From: Andalucia godoyi
Lineage: Eukaryota > Discoba > Jakobea > Jakobida > Andaluciidae
Length of the DNA: 64,000 nt
Assembly: GCA_009859145.1 (NCBI GenBank)
Contig: VRVR01000030.1
Span: 115,097-179,096, forward strand
Reading direction: 5' to 3'
Shown: in pieces, positions 1-10,099 of the stretch
Layout: every line of letters begins with the position of its first letter
Position numbering within the stretch: the stretch's first letter is position 1
The notes under the pieces: model-generated
What the model was told of the DNA's origin: nothing
Databases searched by the model: none
The model's input: the letters and a program-made list of their open reading frames with translations, nothing else
Translations under genes and position numbers: made by a program

Positions 1-1
1 C

Positions 2-268
2 TGCTCCATTCTGAACCCCGCAGTTCTATACGGAAAAGTGTATGCACGAGATGACTCAAAACAACAGCCGCCATTCCCCGTCCCACCGTCAACACCTCCA
101 ATCCCGAACCCCGACGCGTCATGCCCCAAGAACGACAAGTTCGACAAATCCGCATTCCTCGCCGCAGTCGTGGTCCTCGCCTTTTTGCTGTCAATCTCGG
201 CAATCCTCAACTTTGTCCAGTGGTTCAAATTCAGACGACATTCCCGCGGCTTCTCTGCAACCTACTGA
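2..268 (+). CDS. C-terminal end of a single-pass membrane protein (cut by window edge)
   Basis: The frame is open from base 2 to a TGA ending at 268, so this is the last 88 residues of a gene that starts before the window. It reads as a proline-rich stretch with PPFPVPPSTPPIP, then one hydrophobic helix (around FLAAVVVLAFLLSISAI) followed by a short basic tail (KFRRHSRG). That order suggests an extracellular or lumenal stalk, a transmembrane anchor and a short cytosolic tail. The ATG at 42 is in another frame and is not the start. No family can be named from this fragment. Confidence 0.6.
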   Translation, partial: CSILNPAVLYGKVYARDDSKQQPPFPVPPSTPPIPNPDASCPKNDKFDKSAFLAAVVVLAFLLSISAILNFVQWFKFRRHSRGFSATY

Positions 269-670
269 TCTACCGTGCCATGCAGTATCGAGTGTATCGC
301 ACAAAATAATAATAATAATAATAATAATAATATATATAGATACACACGTATAACCCCTCCAAACTCTACATCTCTCGTAGTTCTCCAGTTCCAAAGTAAG
401 CAAGACTTTTTCTTCTCCCGCAGCTCTCTTTTGGATTTCCTGTCCTTCACTAATAGGAAACTCGTTTTAACGATCACCTTTTCTTAATAATGTCTTTGCG
501 TTTTGAAAAGCTTCTCCCAATAAACAACATCGTTATTATTTCTTTGAATTCTTTTCCTTGCATACTTTTTTTCCTTTGCTATTTTTCTTTTTCCTTTCAT
601 TTTCTTTTTCAAATTTTATTATATTTTTTGAGGAGGGCGAAAGGTTTAATTCATTTTCCCTCGACGGATT

Positions 671-708
<38 letters not shown>

Positions 709-727
709 GTTTTGTTTTTGAAAGGAA
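269..727. other. Intergenic region with AAT and TG microsatellites
   Basis: Between the end of the first gene and the ATG at 728. It holds an (AAT)n tract at about 305-330, T-rich DNA and a (TG)n tract at 674-704 ending 23 bases before the start codon. No gene-like reading frame was seen. Confidence 0.6.
674..704. repeat. (TG)n microsatellite in 5' leader
   Basis: About 15 uninterrupted TG units, ending 23 bases upstream of the start codon at 728, probably within the 5' UTR. Confidence 0.9.
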
Positions 728-2356
728 ATGGCGGACTGCGAGTCCAGCAATGCTCATGCGTCTGTGTCTCCTTCCAAGTCGCCGACTGTGCCCTCTTCGT
801 CATTATCAACTCATTCTCCGGCTTTTGTAACGGTGACCAGTCACAACAACAGTAATGGTAATGATAATGGCAACAGTTATAGTAATGGTAATGGTACTGG
901 TGGGAATAAACAAGCAGCGACAGCAGGATTGTCTGATTCGGTGCTTTCGGTGCTGGAATTCGATCGCGAAGTGACCCATCTTGTGCAGGTTTTGGAAAAT
1001 TCATCGGCAGAACTCAGAAGAAAGGACTCGGAGTACGAGGCGCTCCGAAGCATGTACAATGCACTCTCTACTCGCTATGTTGAACTTATTGACATCATCG
1101 ACTCTATCGACGGCATTGACTCGCGACATTCGTCCCAGTCCCAGTCCCAGTCCCAGTCCCAGTCTCATGTTTTGCTATTTTCATCATCGTCGTCGTCGTC
1201 GGCGGCGGCGGCGACAGCAGTTCATGTGGTGAACACTACTACTGGTACCGGTACGACCACGGGTGCTGGCTCTCCAGCGGCTTTCGCTGCTGGTGCGTCA
1301 AAGTCTCCAAGACAGGGGAATGACGTGCTCGGAAGGATGGCGTCGCAGCCGGGGTCGTCTGGGGCGTCGCTTCATGCGAAAATCCGATCGCGGCTTATGG
1401 CGATTGGCCGCTGTTTCAACGAGACAAAGACACATGCGGACTGTCTGGAAGCGGAGCATCGCGTGAAGGATAAGGAGATTACGGGAATGACGAGACAAAT
1501 TGAGATTCTCCAGCGGGAAAACAAGATGCTAGTGGAATCAAATACCCGGTTGATGAGCGAAAAAAGTGCGCAGGAAATGCAGATGAATGCAGACGCAGAA
1601 GCGATCAAACACGCCCGCCATTCAATCCAGGGACTTCAGCTGGAAAACGCACTTGCGGTGGAGCAGATCTTCTTTTTGCGGCAGCAGTTGCTGGATGCAC
1701 TGAATGCCAACAAGGACGAAAGCAACAGGCTGAAAGAACTTCCGTCCAACGTCGTGCACACGCTCACAGATATGGAAAGCCTCGCAGCTGTGGCTGCACA
1801 ACGAGCTGCTTCCATGCCGAATGCCTCCAGTGCGAGTTCTGCAGGGCTTTCCTTGCTATCTGCCGCATCTGGCGCTGCTGTTTTTGTTCCCAACGCGTTT
1901 TCGTCAACTTCCCCTTCCCGGAATGGCGGTTCTCCCGCTGTTCCCAAGCTGCGAATTCCGTCTCAGACGGCGGCACCGATGAATACTGTGGTTCGCGTCA
2001 TATCCACTCGTCACGTTTCTCCGCGCGAACCGACGGCGAACGATCGACCACAGAGCGCCAGACCATCGTCCCCGCAGAGAATTGCGGATCGTGTGTGGAG
2101 ATCAATGACCAAGCAGTCACTTCACAACAAGGACATCGTCAAGCCACTAATCGACACCATCAAGGCGTCGTTCAGGATGCGAGGAATCGACCTTCCCATC
2201 AAGGAGCTGCCGGTGAAGGAGAACGACAGAGACTGCGCGTACATGCTCGGCAGCAGAAAAGTGCACCTAAACGTCCTCGGGGATGCACTGGTCGTTCGCA
2301 TGGGGGGAGGGTATCAGCCGTTCTTGTCATTCTTGGAGCGAACGAGGTTTTCCTAA
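728..2356 (+). CDS. Coiled-coil protein with C-terminal GAR (GAS2-related)-like domain
   Basis: 542 residues from an ATG in good context (GAAATGG). The N-terminal 75 residues are Ser/Thr/Asn rich. Two heptad-like segments follow (about 76-130 and 215-340), separated by a low-complexity stretch with SQSQSQ, poly-Ser and poly-Ala encoded by AGTCCC and TCG repeats. The last 90 residues end in a motif close to the end of GAR domains: Y-x-L-G-x-R-K-V, then LVVRMGGGYQPFLSFL, matching the family's VMVRVGGGW..L..FL. The GAR cysteine pairs are not evident, so the domain is divergent. GAR proteins bind microtubules; a cytoskeletal or ciliary role is inference. The neighbours give no further clue. Confidence 0.6.
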   Translation: MADCESSNAHASVSPSKSPTVPSSSLSTHSPAFVTVTSHNNSNGNDNGNSYSNGNGTGGNKQAATAGLSDSVLSVLEFDREVTHLVQVLENSSAELRRKDSEYEALRSMYNALSTRYVELIDIIDSIDGIDSRHSSQSQSQSQSQSHVLLFSSSSSSSAAAATAVHVVNTTTGTGTTTGAGSPAAFAAGASKSPRQGNDVLGRMASQPGSSGASLHAKIRSRLMAIGRCFNETKTHADCLEAEHRVKDKEITGMTRQIEILQRENKMLVESNTRLMSEKSAQEMQMNADAEAIKHARHSIQGLQLENALAVEQIFFLRQQLLDALNANKDESNRLKELPSNVVHTLTDMESLAAVAAQRAASMPNASSASSAGLSLLSAASGAAVFVPNAFSSTSPSRNGGSPAVPKLRIPSQTAAPMNTVVRVISTRHVSPREPTANDRPQSARPSSPQRIADRVWRSMTKQSLHNKDIVKPLIDTIKASFRMRGIDLPIKELPVKENDRDCAYMLGSRKVHLNVLGDALVVRMGGGYQPFLSFLERTRFS

Positions 2357-2416
2357 TCATTCTTATTACCGTTTTCCAATACGCTTCCTCTTATGGTTTT
2401 CTTTTTATTCCTTTAT

Positions 2417-2444
2417 CATTATTATTATTATTATTATTATTATT
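2417..2444. repeat. (ATT)n microsatellite in 3' flank
   Basis: About nine ATT units, 60 bases after the stop codon of the GAR-like gene. Confidence 0.85.
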
Positions 2445-2565
2445 AATTACCGATAAAGCATTTTATTTATTCAATTTCATTGATTCCTAACTTTCCCCCC
2501 CGAGAACGAGGGACGGAAGTCGAAAACAAAAACACGAAGAAAAGGGAGGGAGGGCTTGTACACGG

Positions 2566-3950
2566 CTACAAACATCCTGTGCACTGTGCAACGGTGGAGC
2601 CGTCATTTGCACGGAGGCAGGTAATGCAGCGGTTGCGACGAGACAAGTCTACCGACGTGACATCCATCAAGTTGTGTATTACAAAGAATTGCATGTTGCG
2701 GATGGTTTCATTAGCGATATCATGTTTCTTTTCGTCGGCAAAGTACGAAATCAAGTCTTCGCTCACCAAATCCTCTCGCAGGCGACATCTCTTGAGAATC
2801 TTCTTGAGCGTCCGAGCTCGGAAAAACGACATATCATGCTTCTTTTCATCGACAACATGGAACCCTTCTTCGTACAACTCGGAAATGAGCCTTTGTATGT
2901 CAAAAAGCTGCGATGCGGGTACCGATCCGACGGTCTTTGTGGTTATCAACATGGTCGCAAATCCGCAGAACGGATGCGCATTGAACCGGAACACACCGAG
3001 ACCGAAAGCCGGCAACAGTGACTGCATGCACTTCAAAGATGAGAGCGGCACGAAATCATGAACCCCGATTTCGGCAGCAGTGGCATTCTCGATTGCTTCG
3101 ACCAGCTGAAACACGTCGGTTGAGCCAACACGCGGAAGCGGGCAGCTGCCGCTTGGATCGTTCTTGAGCTTCCGATTGTAATTTTGCACATCCGCCATGA
3201 TTGCCGACGGTGCTCTTTCTAATACGAACATGATCACCCGGACCAGCCCAATATGGGAACGGAGGAGGAGCAGCAAGGGTTCGAGGTTGGGGAATGGAAG
3301 ACTGAGGTGCACCGCAACGGCACATTGCAAGTTCTTGATTCGAACAAGATGCGAAAAAGCCTCGGATAACTCGCTGATCCCTTGTGACTCACCCTTCACT
3401 TCCAAGTATATTCTGACGAGAGGATACAAGTGCGCGTGCAAAAAGCATGAATCTGGAATCCTTGCGAGTACGGAGATGCGGTCAAACGACCCTTCGACAA
3501 GCACATACTGGAAGCATTTCGGCAAGTTGCTCGCAATCACCTTGATATTCGCATTGGTAGATTTCATGTCCGTGGTAAGTCCCAACGAAAGCTTCAACAC
3601 CATTGTCTTTTGCTTCTGTGCGCACTGGGCAGAGAGTTCCGAGATTGTCTGCAGAATACTTTCAATCGGCACAAGCCCATTCTGCTCATTATTCCAAATC
3701 GGTATTTCATAAATAACTGGATCGGAATCTGCCTGCTCCTTATTCAGTCGTAGCATGTCCATCTGCGACTCCACGTCCCTCACCGACTTGGCCTTCGACG
3801 ACAACTTGTCGAGATCTGCTATTCTGTGGTAAAACTCCGAATTGGAACACAGCAGCGTTTCTGGATTTCGGTGCTTCTCGCAGTGTGCTTGCAAGTGCAC
3901 ATCACTTCCCTTTTGAAATACATGCGCATCAATGTAATTCAGACCTGTAT

Positions 3951-4048
<98 letters not shown>

Positions 4049-4280
4049 AACAGCAGCAACAGCGACCATAATGACGATGGCAGTGGCAATGGTAAAGAGA
4101 ACAAGTTAGAGAAGAAGAAGAATCAATCACGAATGACCCATTCCTCAAGAAGAACAGGATAAGTTTGAGAGACTGTGTGTAAGAATGCGTGAGAGAGAAA
4201 AGGCAAAACGTACCTGATTGTTCAATGAGAACGCATATGGGACACACTGTTTTCGTTTCGTACAGCGTTATACTGTTCAT
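2566..4280 (-). CDS. Tes/MJ0619-like radical SAM fold protein lacking the cluster motif (spliced)
   Basis: Two exons: 4280-4214 and 3944-2566, giving 481 residues. The donor CAG|GTACGT and acceptor ATACAG|GTC agree in phase 1, and a CTAAC branch site lies in the intron near 4108; the intron carries a 93-nt GT tract (minus strand). The N-terminus YETKTVCPICVLIEQ and the following HLQAHCEKH...FYHRI match the start of the MJ0619/Tes family (CPxC...C.EHG...FY.R). The end, FFVIHNLMD...RRNRCITCLRANDG, matches the family's FMDPYN...V.RC.IHY..PDG. HPFCGFATML fits its PxCG region. Where radical SAM proteins carry CxxxCxxC, after the first strand (about 98-104), this protein reads PVIYEIPIWNNEQNG with no cysteine. 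It may be a non-catalytic relative; the substrate is unknown. Confidence 0.6.
3954..4046. repeat. (CA)n microsatellite, 93 nt, inside an intron
   Basis: Forty-six uninterrupted CA units, lying between the branch site and the acceptor of the single intron of the minus-strand radical-SAM-like gene. Translations of the tract (poly Thr-His or Cys-Val) are artefacts. Confidence 0.95.
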
Positions 4281-5110
4281 CTGCTATCTTGCTGCTCTCT
4301 CCCGTTCTACCTTCGTGATTTCCTTGGGGAGGTTTCTGTTGTTTCTTTCCTTGTTCCCAAAGGGCTTTCCCAGACGCCAAGTCGCCAACCAAGGATTGTG
4401 CGTTTCCAAAACGCAAACACCGGCACTTTCCACGGCTGACCGCTTTGTGTATCAGCTTTGAACATCAAACAAGCAACTTCATACCAGAAGTTTGTTCATC
4501 TAACCCAATAGAGGACGCGATGTTCTTACCGTAGTCAAGTCTAGAATTTCTTTCATTCTGCAGTTTCTTTTCTTTTCTGTTATTCTCTGTTTGTTGGTTG
4601 TTGTTTTTTAAATCATGGAACCCTCAAACACTTTTCATCAGAGACAAAACATTACCGAACCGGCCATGCCCCGAAGATAGCGAGAACCAAACAACGCGTT
4701 GATCCCCTCTCGTCGGAGGCGGAGAGAAAGAAGAAGGGGCGATGACCCGTTTGATGCAGAGCAATCTGCATGGAAGAGTTGGTACTCGCCCCCAAATGAT
4801 TAAAAACAAAAAAACACGTGGCTTGGATCTGTCTTCGGTGACAGCTTAGCCGATGATGGTCGATAACGATTCATGTTTTGGTAAGCGTATGGAGAATGAT
4901 TGGAAAATGAGCAGTTGCGAAATCCAGTCGTTGAGCTGCTGTAGAAATAACGAAATCTAGACGGGTTGCAGAGTGATTCGCTTTTCCGCTTGTAGAAATG
5001 CAGCAGAAACAAAAAGGCAATAAAACAAAACAGCAAAGAGCGAGCGTGCTTGTCACTTCTCGGATTAGCTTGCTAAACGAAGTGCGGGGAGGGAAGGCGA
5101 ACTGAAAATC
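4281..5110. other. Divergent promoter region
   Basis: 830 bases between two divergently transcribed genes. AT-rich and T-tract bearing; no reading frame with protein-like composition, no RNA gene recognised. Confidence 0.5.
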
Positions 5111-5971
5111 ATGGAGATCAGCGCGGATGACTTGCGAAACTTTTATTCGTCTCGAGGGAGGACAGACTCCTGCGTGGAGTCGACGACTGTGGAAGATGAA
5201 TCGGTTGCTGCTGGACAAACCAAGACCAACCGAGGTGTGCACAGAAATGCAAGAATCCAAAAGGCAAACGACGAAATTGACAATCTGTTTTCCGAATCGC
5301 TTTCAAAGGATGGTGCGGCATCCAACAAAGCAGTGGATGCGGATGCCAAGAACAGGGACAGGACGCGAGTTCGAATTGTTGCATTCACAAAGAAACAAGA
5401 ATGCCGAGTCGGTCAAAGTCCAGCTGCGGTTAAAAAGGCGTCGATGAGTCGAAAGCGAGACGCGGCATTTCTGGCATCTTCTGTGAATGAAGTACTGGAA
5501 AAGCCGAAGGAAACGTACGAATCGCAATTTCCGTTTCTGCAGGTGAAGAGATCCAAGAAGCTCCCGATGAAGGAAGAGGATCACAAACCAGACGAGGAAT
5601 TTCTCAAGGATGCAAGGCTGGTTTCGCAATTCGGAGCGCAGTTTCTGAACAAAAGACAGCGGAAAGCATACGAAGAATCGCACATTAAGAGTCTTGGCGG
5701 AGATTCCGAGACTCGTGAAAAGATGCCTCTCAAGGTACTTCAGGGAATGCGCCAAAAGCACCAGGAACGGATGCAGAAGAAGCAGCATGCTGCCAAGAAC
5801 CAAGGAATGGTGCTGTGGAATTCATATGTGCCACAGATCATGATTCCAACCCATGACAAGGAGAAAAAGGAAAAGAGGTTCCGCGGTTTGAAGGAGACAG
5901 TGGGGAAGTTCAAGGATGGCGTCCTGCACGTACCACAGCATTTGGTTTCGAGCGGGGGTGGCAAAAAATAG
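5111..5971 (+). CDS. C1orf131/Faf1-like ribosome biogenesis factor (DUF4602)
   Basis: 286 residues, highly charged and lysine rich. The diagnostic part is the C-terminal half: FLNKRQRKAYEE, then LKVLQGMRQKHQER and the terminal GKFKDGVLHVPQHLV, which match the pattern of DUF4602 proteins (human C1orf131, yeast Faf1: a (K)RQRKxYE box and a final G+F++G.L.+). Family members are nucleolar components of the small-subunit processome, acting in 18S rRNA maturation. The N-terminal 150 residues look disordered and start from the first in-frame ATG. The 3' end lies 99 bases from the convergent BRCA2 gene. Confidence 0.6.
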   Translation: MEISADDLRNFYSSRGRTDSCVESTTVEDESVAAGQTKTNRGVHRNARIQKANDEIDNLFSESLSKDGAASNKAVDADAKNRDRTRVRIVAFTKKQECRVGQSPAAVKKASMSRKRDAAFLASSVNEVLEKPKETYESQFPFLQVKRSKKLPMKEEDHKPDEEFLKDARLVSQFGAQFLNKRQRKAYEESHIKSLGGDSETREKMPLKVLQGMRQKHQERMQKKQHAAKNQGMVLWNSYVPQIMIPTHDKEKKEKRFRGLKETVGKFKDGVLHVPQHLVSSGGGKK

Positions 5972-6070
5972 CTCTGATGCTCTTGGCATTTCCTGGTTGT
6001 TAGAAAAATACTTGTCCTGCTACAATCTGCTGTGCTGTTATGTGCTGTGCTGCTGTTGTTGTTGTTGTTG

Positions 6071-9000
6071 TCAGTCGTCCAGCCCTTCTAGAATATTCAC
6101 GTCACCGAGTCCCTCGAGTTCGGTAGCCAGACTCCCGATCACCGGTCGATTGTTCACTGCATCCAAAAACATCCTGTGACGGTTGGCCCAGACCTCCGCA
6201 GGCACGCGCTGAAGCGCAAGCTTTTGCTCATGCAGATGGGCTGGGATTCCTCGCCGATCGTCCAGGACGATGGACGCATCCTTTGCAGAAAAGTTGACGA
6301 TGGTCACTCCTCTTTTGCGGTCGATGTGCACAACATGAATGTTCATGAAGCAAGCAATCATTTTGTTCTCGAGGTGCTGGACTCCCTGAACGAGCCGGTT
6401 CTCGGATTCGTAAAAACTAATGTATCCAATGCGATTGTCCGAGTCGTCAGCAAGAGTGACGGAAATGCGGTACTCATCCCGATCAATGTCGAGGACTTTT
6501 GCAACAATGTCCATATCCTTTGCTGGCGCGAAAGCTTGATCGAGTGCAATGTCTGCAAACCGTGTTGCGTGGCGCTGTCGGTAGAGTTTTTGCATAGAAC
6601 CAACTGTTGAATGATCAGCAGTTGGAATGGCGGTAAGCTTGTTTTTGAATGAGCACAGACCAAGCATTGCGCTGGCGGATGATCGGTCGATGTATTCCAC
6701 CCAGGACATGTCACGAATTTTGTACAGCGTGTCTGAGATGTTTGTTCGTCGAACCGGGGTTGGTGCCGATGCAGACACATTCATGTCATATAGCCGAATA
6801 CAGTTGCCCTCTTTCAGCAAAGCATCCGTTTCTTGGCACGGATTGTAGAAAGAAACGGCAGCCTGGACACCATCCTGCGTCGTGCAGACCGTTCGAACAA
6901 TCCGTGAGACCTTGCGATCGTGCATGTCCACCATTCCGAGTGCAGACAGCCGTCGCGCAACCCGCCGCCGGAGGTTTTGCTGCTTGTCTTCTTGCAATCG
7001 TTGAACGTGATACTGGAGCAAGTGCTTCTGTCGATCAGTCATTATAAATTCAAACGATCTCGCATCGGCAGCAGTTTGCAAGGCAGCCCAAATGGAACCT
7101 CCGTCGTCGAGCGAGCGGAAAGACGACGACGTCACGGGAGAAGATCCTTCCAACGACGAGGCTTCCTCCTTCTCGAGTCTGAGAGTCTCTTCGTGGCGCA
7201 ATTTTTCCGTCAAAATCGCCATTTCTTGTTCTTTGGATCGGCGATAAACGATTTCTGAACGCTCCGTCCTCCAGACTGTCCTTGTTTCGCCCTCTTTCAC
7301 GCCATCTTCATCCTCGGTCCTTTCGTGTTCTTTCATATTGCAAGCCGGTGCTATGACGGGAACCTTCTCGGAGAACTGGGACGGGAATACGCGCTGCACG
7401 ATCACATCAATACATGGCACAGGTCCGGCACGTGCTTTAAGCCCGTTTCCCCCGACCTTGAAACAGTGGAGTGCTTGAAACCCTAATTTTTCATCCTTTG
7501 GAGCGCGACGAGTGGAATTGAAGTGAATCAGCACTTGAGAGGAGTCGTGCTGCGGAGAAAGAGGACTGCACGGTTCGTGTCCGCCGTCCCACGCCATGCT
7601 CATGGTTCGAATCTTCATTCCCGAGAACACGTTTCCGGCGTGGATGAGCGATTCAAATTCCTTGCCTAGTCTGGCCTTCAGAGTATACCACCCATCCGAC
7701 ACGGTCGCCGAACAGAAGCCTGTGTCACTTGCAGAAACATCGCAAATAAGAAGAGTAACGAACCGAGAAACAGGCTCGTCCCCTTCTAGGATTCGGCATA
7801 TGGACGATCGTTGTCCTTGTGCAAATTCGATATTGTAACGGTGCAGAAGCCGCTGCACAACGTGCTTTGGTAACAGACATTTGCCGGCAAGCTGAAGTGG
7901 AAAACGTCTTTCCAGGGAGGCGAGTTTCCAAACGATCTGTTGGATGTGATTACTTACCCACTCGTCGGTGACATGCGATGCCACGCAGCCTTCTGAGAGA
8001 AGAACTGATCGAATATCGGACGGCGTCACACATCGAGCCGGTAGCTGTTCGATGGACACCTCGCCATTGACGACGACATGATTCGCGTCTGTCATTCCCA
8101 TGGAGAGCATGTCCGCCCAATCTGCAGGAATCGAGAACGAATGATCAAACGCAAAATTGGACGCAGAGCTGAAAGTCATGTTCTTCACAACGGCGGACAC
8201 CGCCTGCAGAGGATCTTCTTCCGATAGGTCTTGCAAAGATGCTTCAATCTCGCGCAGATCCTTCAGAGGGACGCGCGTCTTGCATTCTGCACGAATGGTC
8301 GTGCGAAGACAACTGACGAGCAGAGACTTTTTTGAGGTTGAGGAAATCTGCGAACACGCATCACGACTGCTACCCGGTGTCTCAAAAGGAGTCAGTAAAG
8401 ACGAATGCGGGGCCATTGGCGTTCGTTTGGGAATTCGGAAAGGCGTGCTCTTCCCGCCTGTCTGAGGTGCAGTGGGCGGGGCAGACTTTGCGCTCGCTGC
8501 AACGCGGTCAGTCTTTGGAGTCGCAAACGGAAGTGTTGCGGGAACATTCGTGGAAACCGAGGGTTGCAAAGGGCGTTTTTTCGACGGAGACGGCGGTACC
8601 AAAGCTGTCGTCTTGTCTATTTCTGCAAACATTCTGGAGGCTTCTCGAAGCTTTTCTTCCGACACTGCAACAGCCCGCCCTTTTCCGGTTGAAAATCCAC
8701 CAAAGCTTGGGATGTCCGCTGGAGTCGGTGGCGGGCCCGCAGCAACAGAAGCGTCTGATTCCACCAAGACCCGGGCCCTCGCAAGAGCATCCGCACTCAC
8801 AGGAACTGACCTTCCTTTTGCAGTCGAAAATCCTGCACTGGGTCCGGCTGGTGAGGGACCGTTGTGGGCAAGAGACTGCAAGCTCTCGTCAGGTACGGGT
8901 GCACCTGGTCCAAACATTTGCATCGCCTTTGACAATGCGCTTGTGCTGATCTTGACTGCCTTCCCGTTTCCCGTAGTAAAGTCCTGAAACACTGGTGTTG

Positions 9001-9675
9001 CTGGAGTGCCATCGGGCTTTGGAGTTGCTGTCGATTGCAACTCTGCTGTTCGCGGACAGATATGGTCTCCAAAAATCCTGGCGGCTTTGGCTAATGCTTC
9101 CGCGCTGACAGAAGTTGGCTTTCCCTTTGCGGTAGAGAACCCAGGAAATTCGGCACCTGCCGCCGTCATCAATGCCTTTGGAGTTTCCAACAGTGTGCTG
9201 GGAATTGGCAGCGCATCCGAGCTGTTGGTACCCACCGCTCTCCTCTGATAACTTGTGTCCATCCGAAGAAAACTCTGCTGTGACGACTGCGTTCCAAATA
9301 ACTCGTCTGATTTCAGATCCTCCACCAGACTCTTGATAAACGCTTCAGAGGGTTTGTTGACTGACGGTCGGATGACGATTCTTCGCTTCTTTGGCGCTGG
9401 TGCATCGACATCTTCGCTCAAATTTCGGACTGCTAGCACAACAGCGGACACAAGTCGTTAGGATGCAAAGAACAAAATGATATTGTAAAAAATGATATTG
9501 AAAAACCACAATAATAATAAAATGGAAGTGAACGGGGAGGGGAATCCAACAACAACATACCGATTTCCGAATTCTGAGATTCGATTGATGAGGTACTCGA
9601 TATGAGAAATGCGTCCGGCAATAGAGCGAGCGCTTCAGTCAGCTCGGAATCGAGCTCATCCGCAAAGTTCGACAT
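6071..9675 (-). CDS. BRCA2: BRCA2 homologue (spliced)
   Basis: Exons 9675-9561 and 9432-6071 give 1158 residues. The donor ATCG|GTATGT and acceptor GCTAG|CAG agree in phase 1, with a perfect CTAAC branch site (CATCCTAACG) between. Four BRC repeats of the FxTGxGKxVxxSxxxLxxA type lie at about 137-160, 190-213, 240-263 and 284-308 (for example FGGFSTGKGRAVAVS); these bind RAD51. The C-terminal half is the DNA-binding region: helical domain with WVSNHIQQIVWKLASLERRF (about 530-550), the counterpart of the human WVYNHYRWIVWKLA box, then OB folds. The protein loads RAD51 on ssDNA during homologous recombination. It is about a third the length of human BRCA2, typical of protists. The GTG near 9451 is not a start. 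Confidence 0.93.
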
Positions 9676-9749
9676 TGCTGCTGCTGCGAGCACGTAAATG
9701 TTGAAAAGTCTCCTGTACAAGCTTTTTGAAAATCTGAATCGCAAACGTA

Positions 9750-9782
<33 letters not shown>

Positions 9783-10099
9783 CAAATGAGTACAATACAA
9801 GAAATCAAATCAATACTTGAAAACATTTAGATTAATAATAATAATAACAATAATATTAAAAAAGACAAACAAAAAGGAAACGAAAAATCACAGTGAATTT
9901 CAGCCTTCCAACGAGACACACAAAATGTATATATACAGTCGCAGATGCTTTGCGGTCCCGCCAAAACCAAACTCAACGATGCTCAAGCGGGAAAAACATC
10001 GAAGCAGCTACAGTTTTTTTTTTTAATTGTTATTTTTTAATTAATCTTTTTGGATCTTTGGATGCATATTGCAAAAAAAAAAATAAAAATACAGCAGCT
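9676..10099. other. Intergenic region between BRCA2 start and PE methyltransferase end
   Basis: Contains a (TA)n/(GA)n compound microsatellite at about 9750-9782 and (AAT/AAC)n near 9832-9855, then A-rich DNA that probably includes the 3' UTR and polyadenylation region of the gene ending at 10100. No gene seen. Confidence 0.55.

Noticed and set aside
728-2356. GAR-like gene as a full GAS2 homologue
   Set aside because: No calponin-homology domain and no GAR cysteine pairs; only the terminal GGGY...FL motif matches, so no gene symbol is given.
3954-4046. Repeat array reminiscent of CRISPR
   Set aside because: Simple dinucleotide repeat without spacers; eukaryotic context. The same holds for the GA and GT tracts.
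3939-4109. Long frames of Thr-His or Cys-Val over the CA tract
   Set aside because: They are translations of the microsatellite; the only real coding there is the short first exon at 4214-4280.
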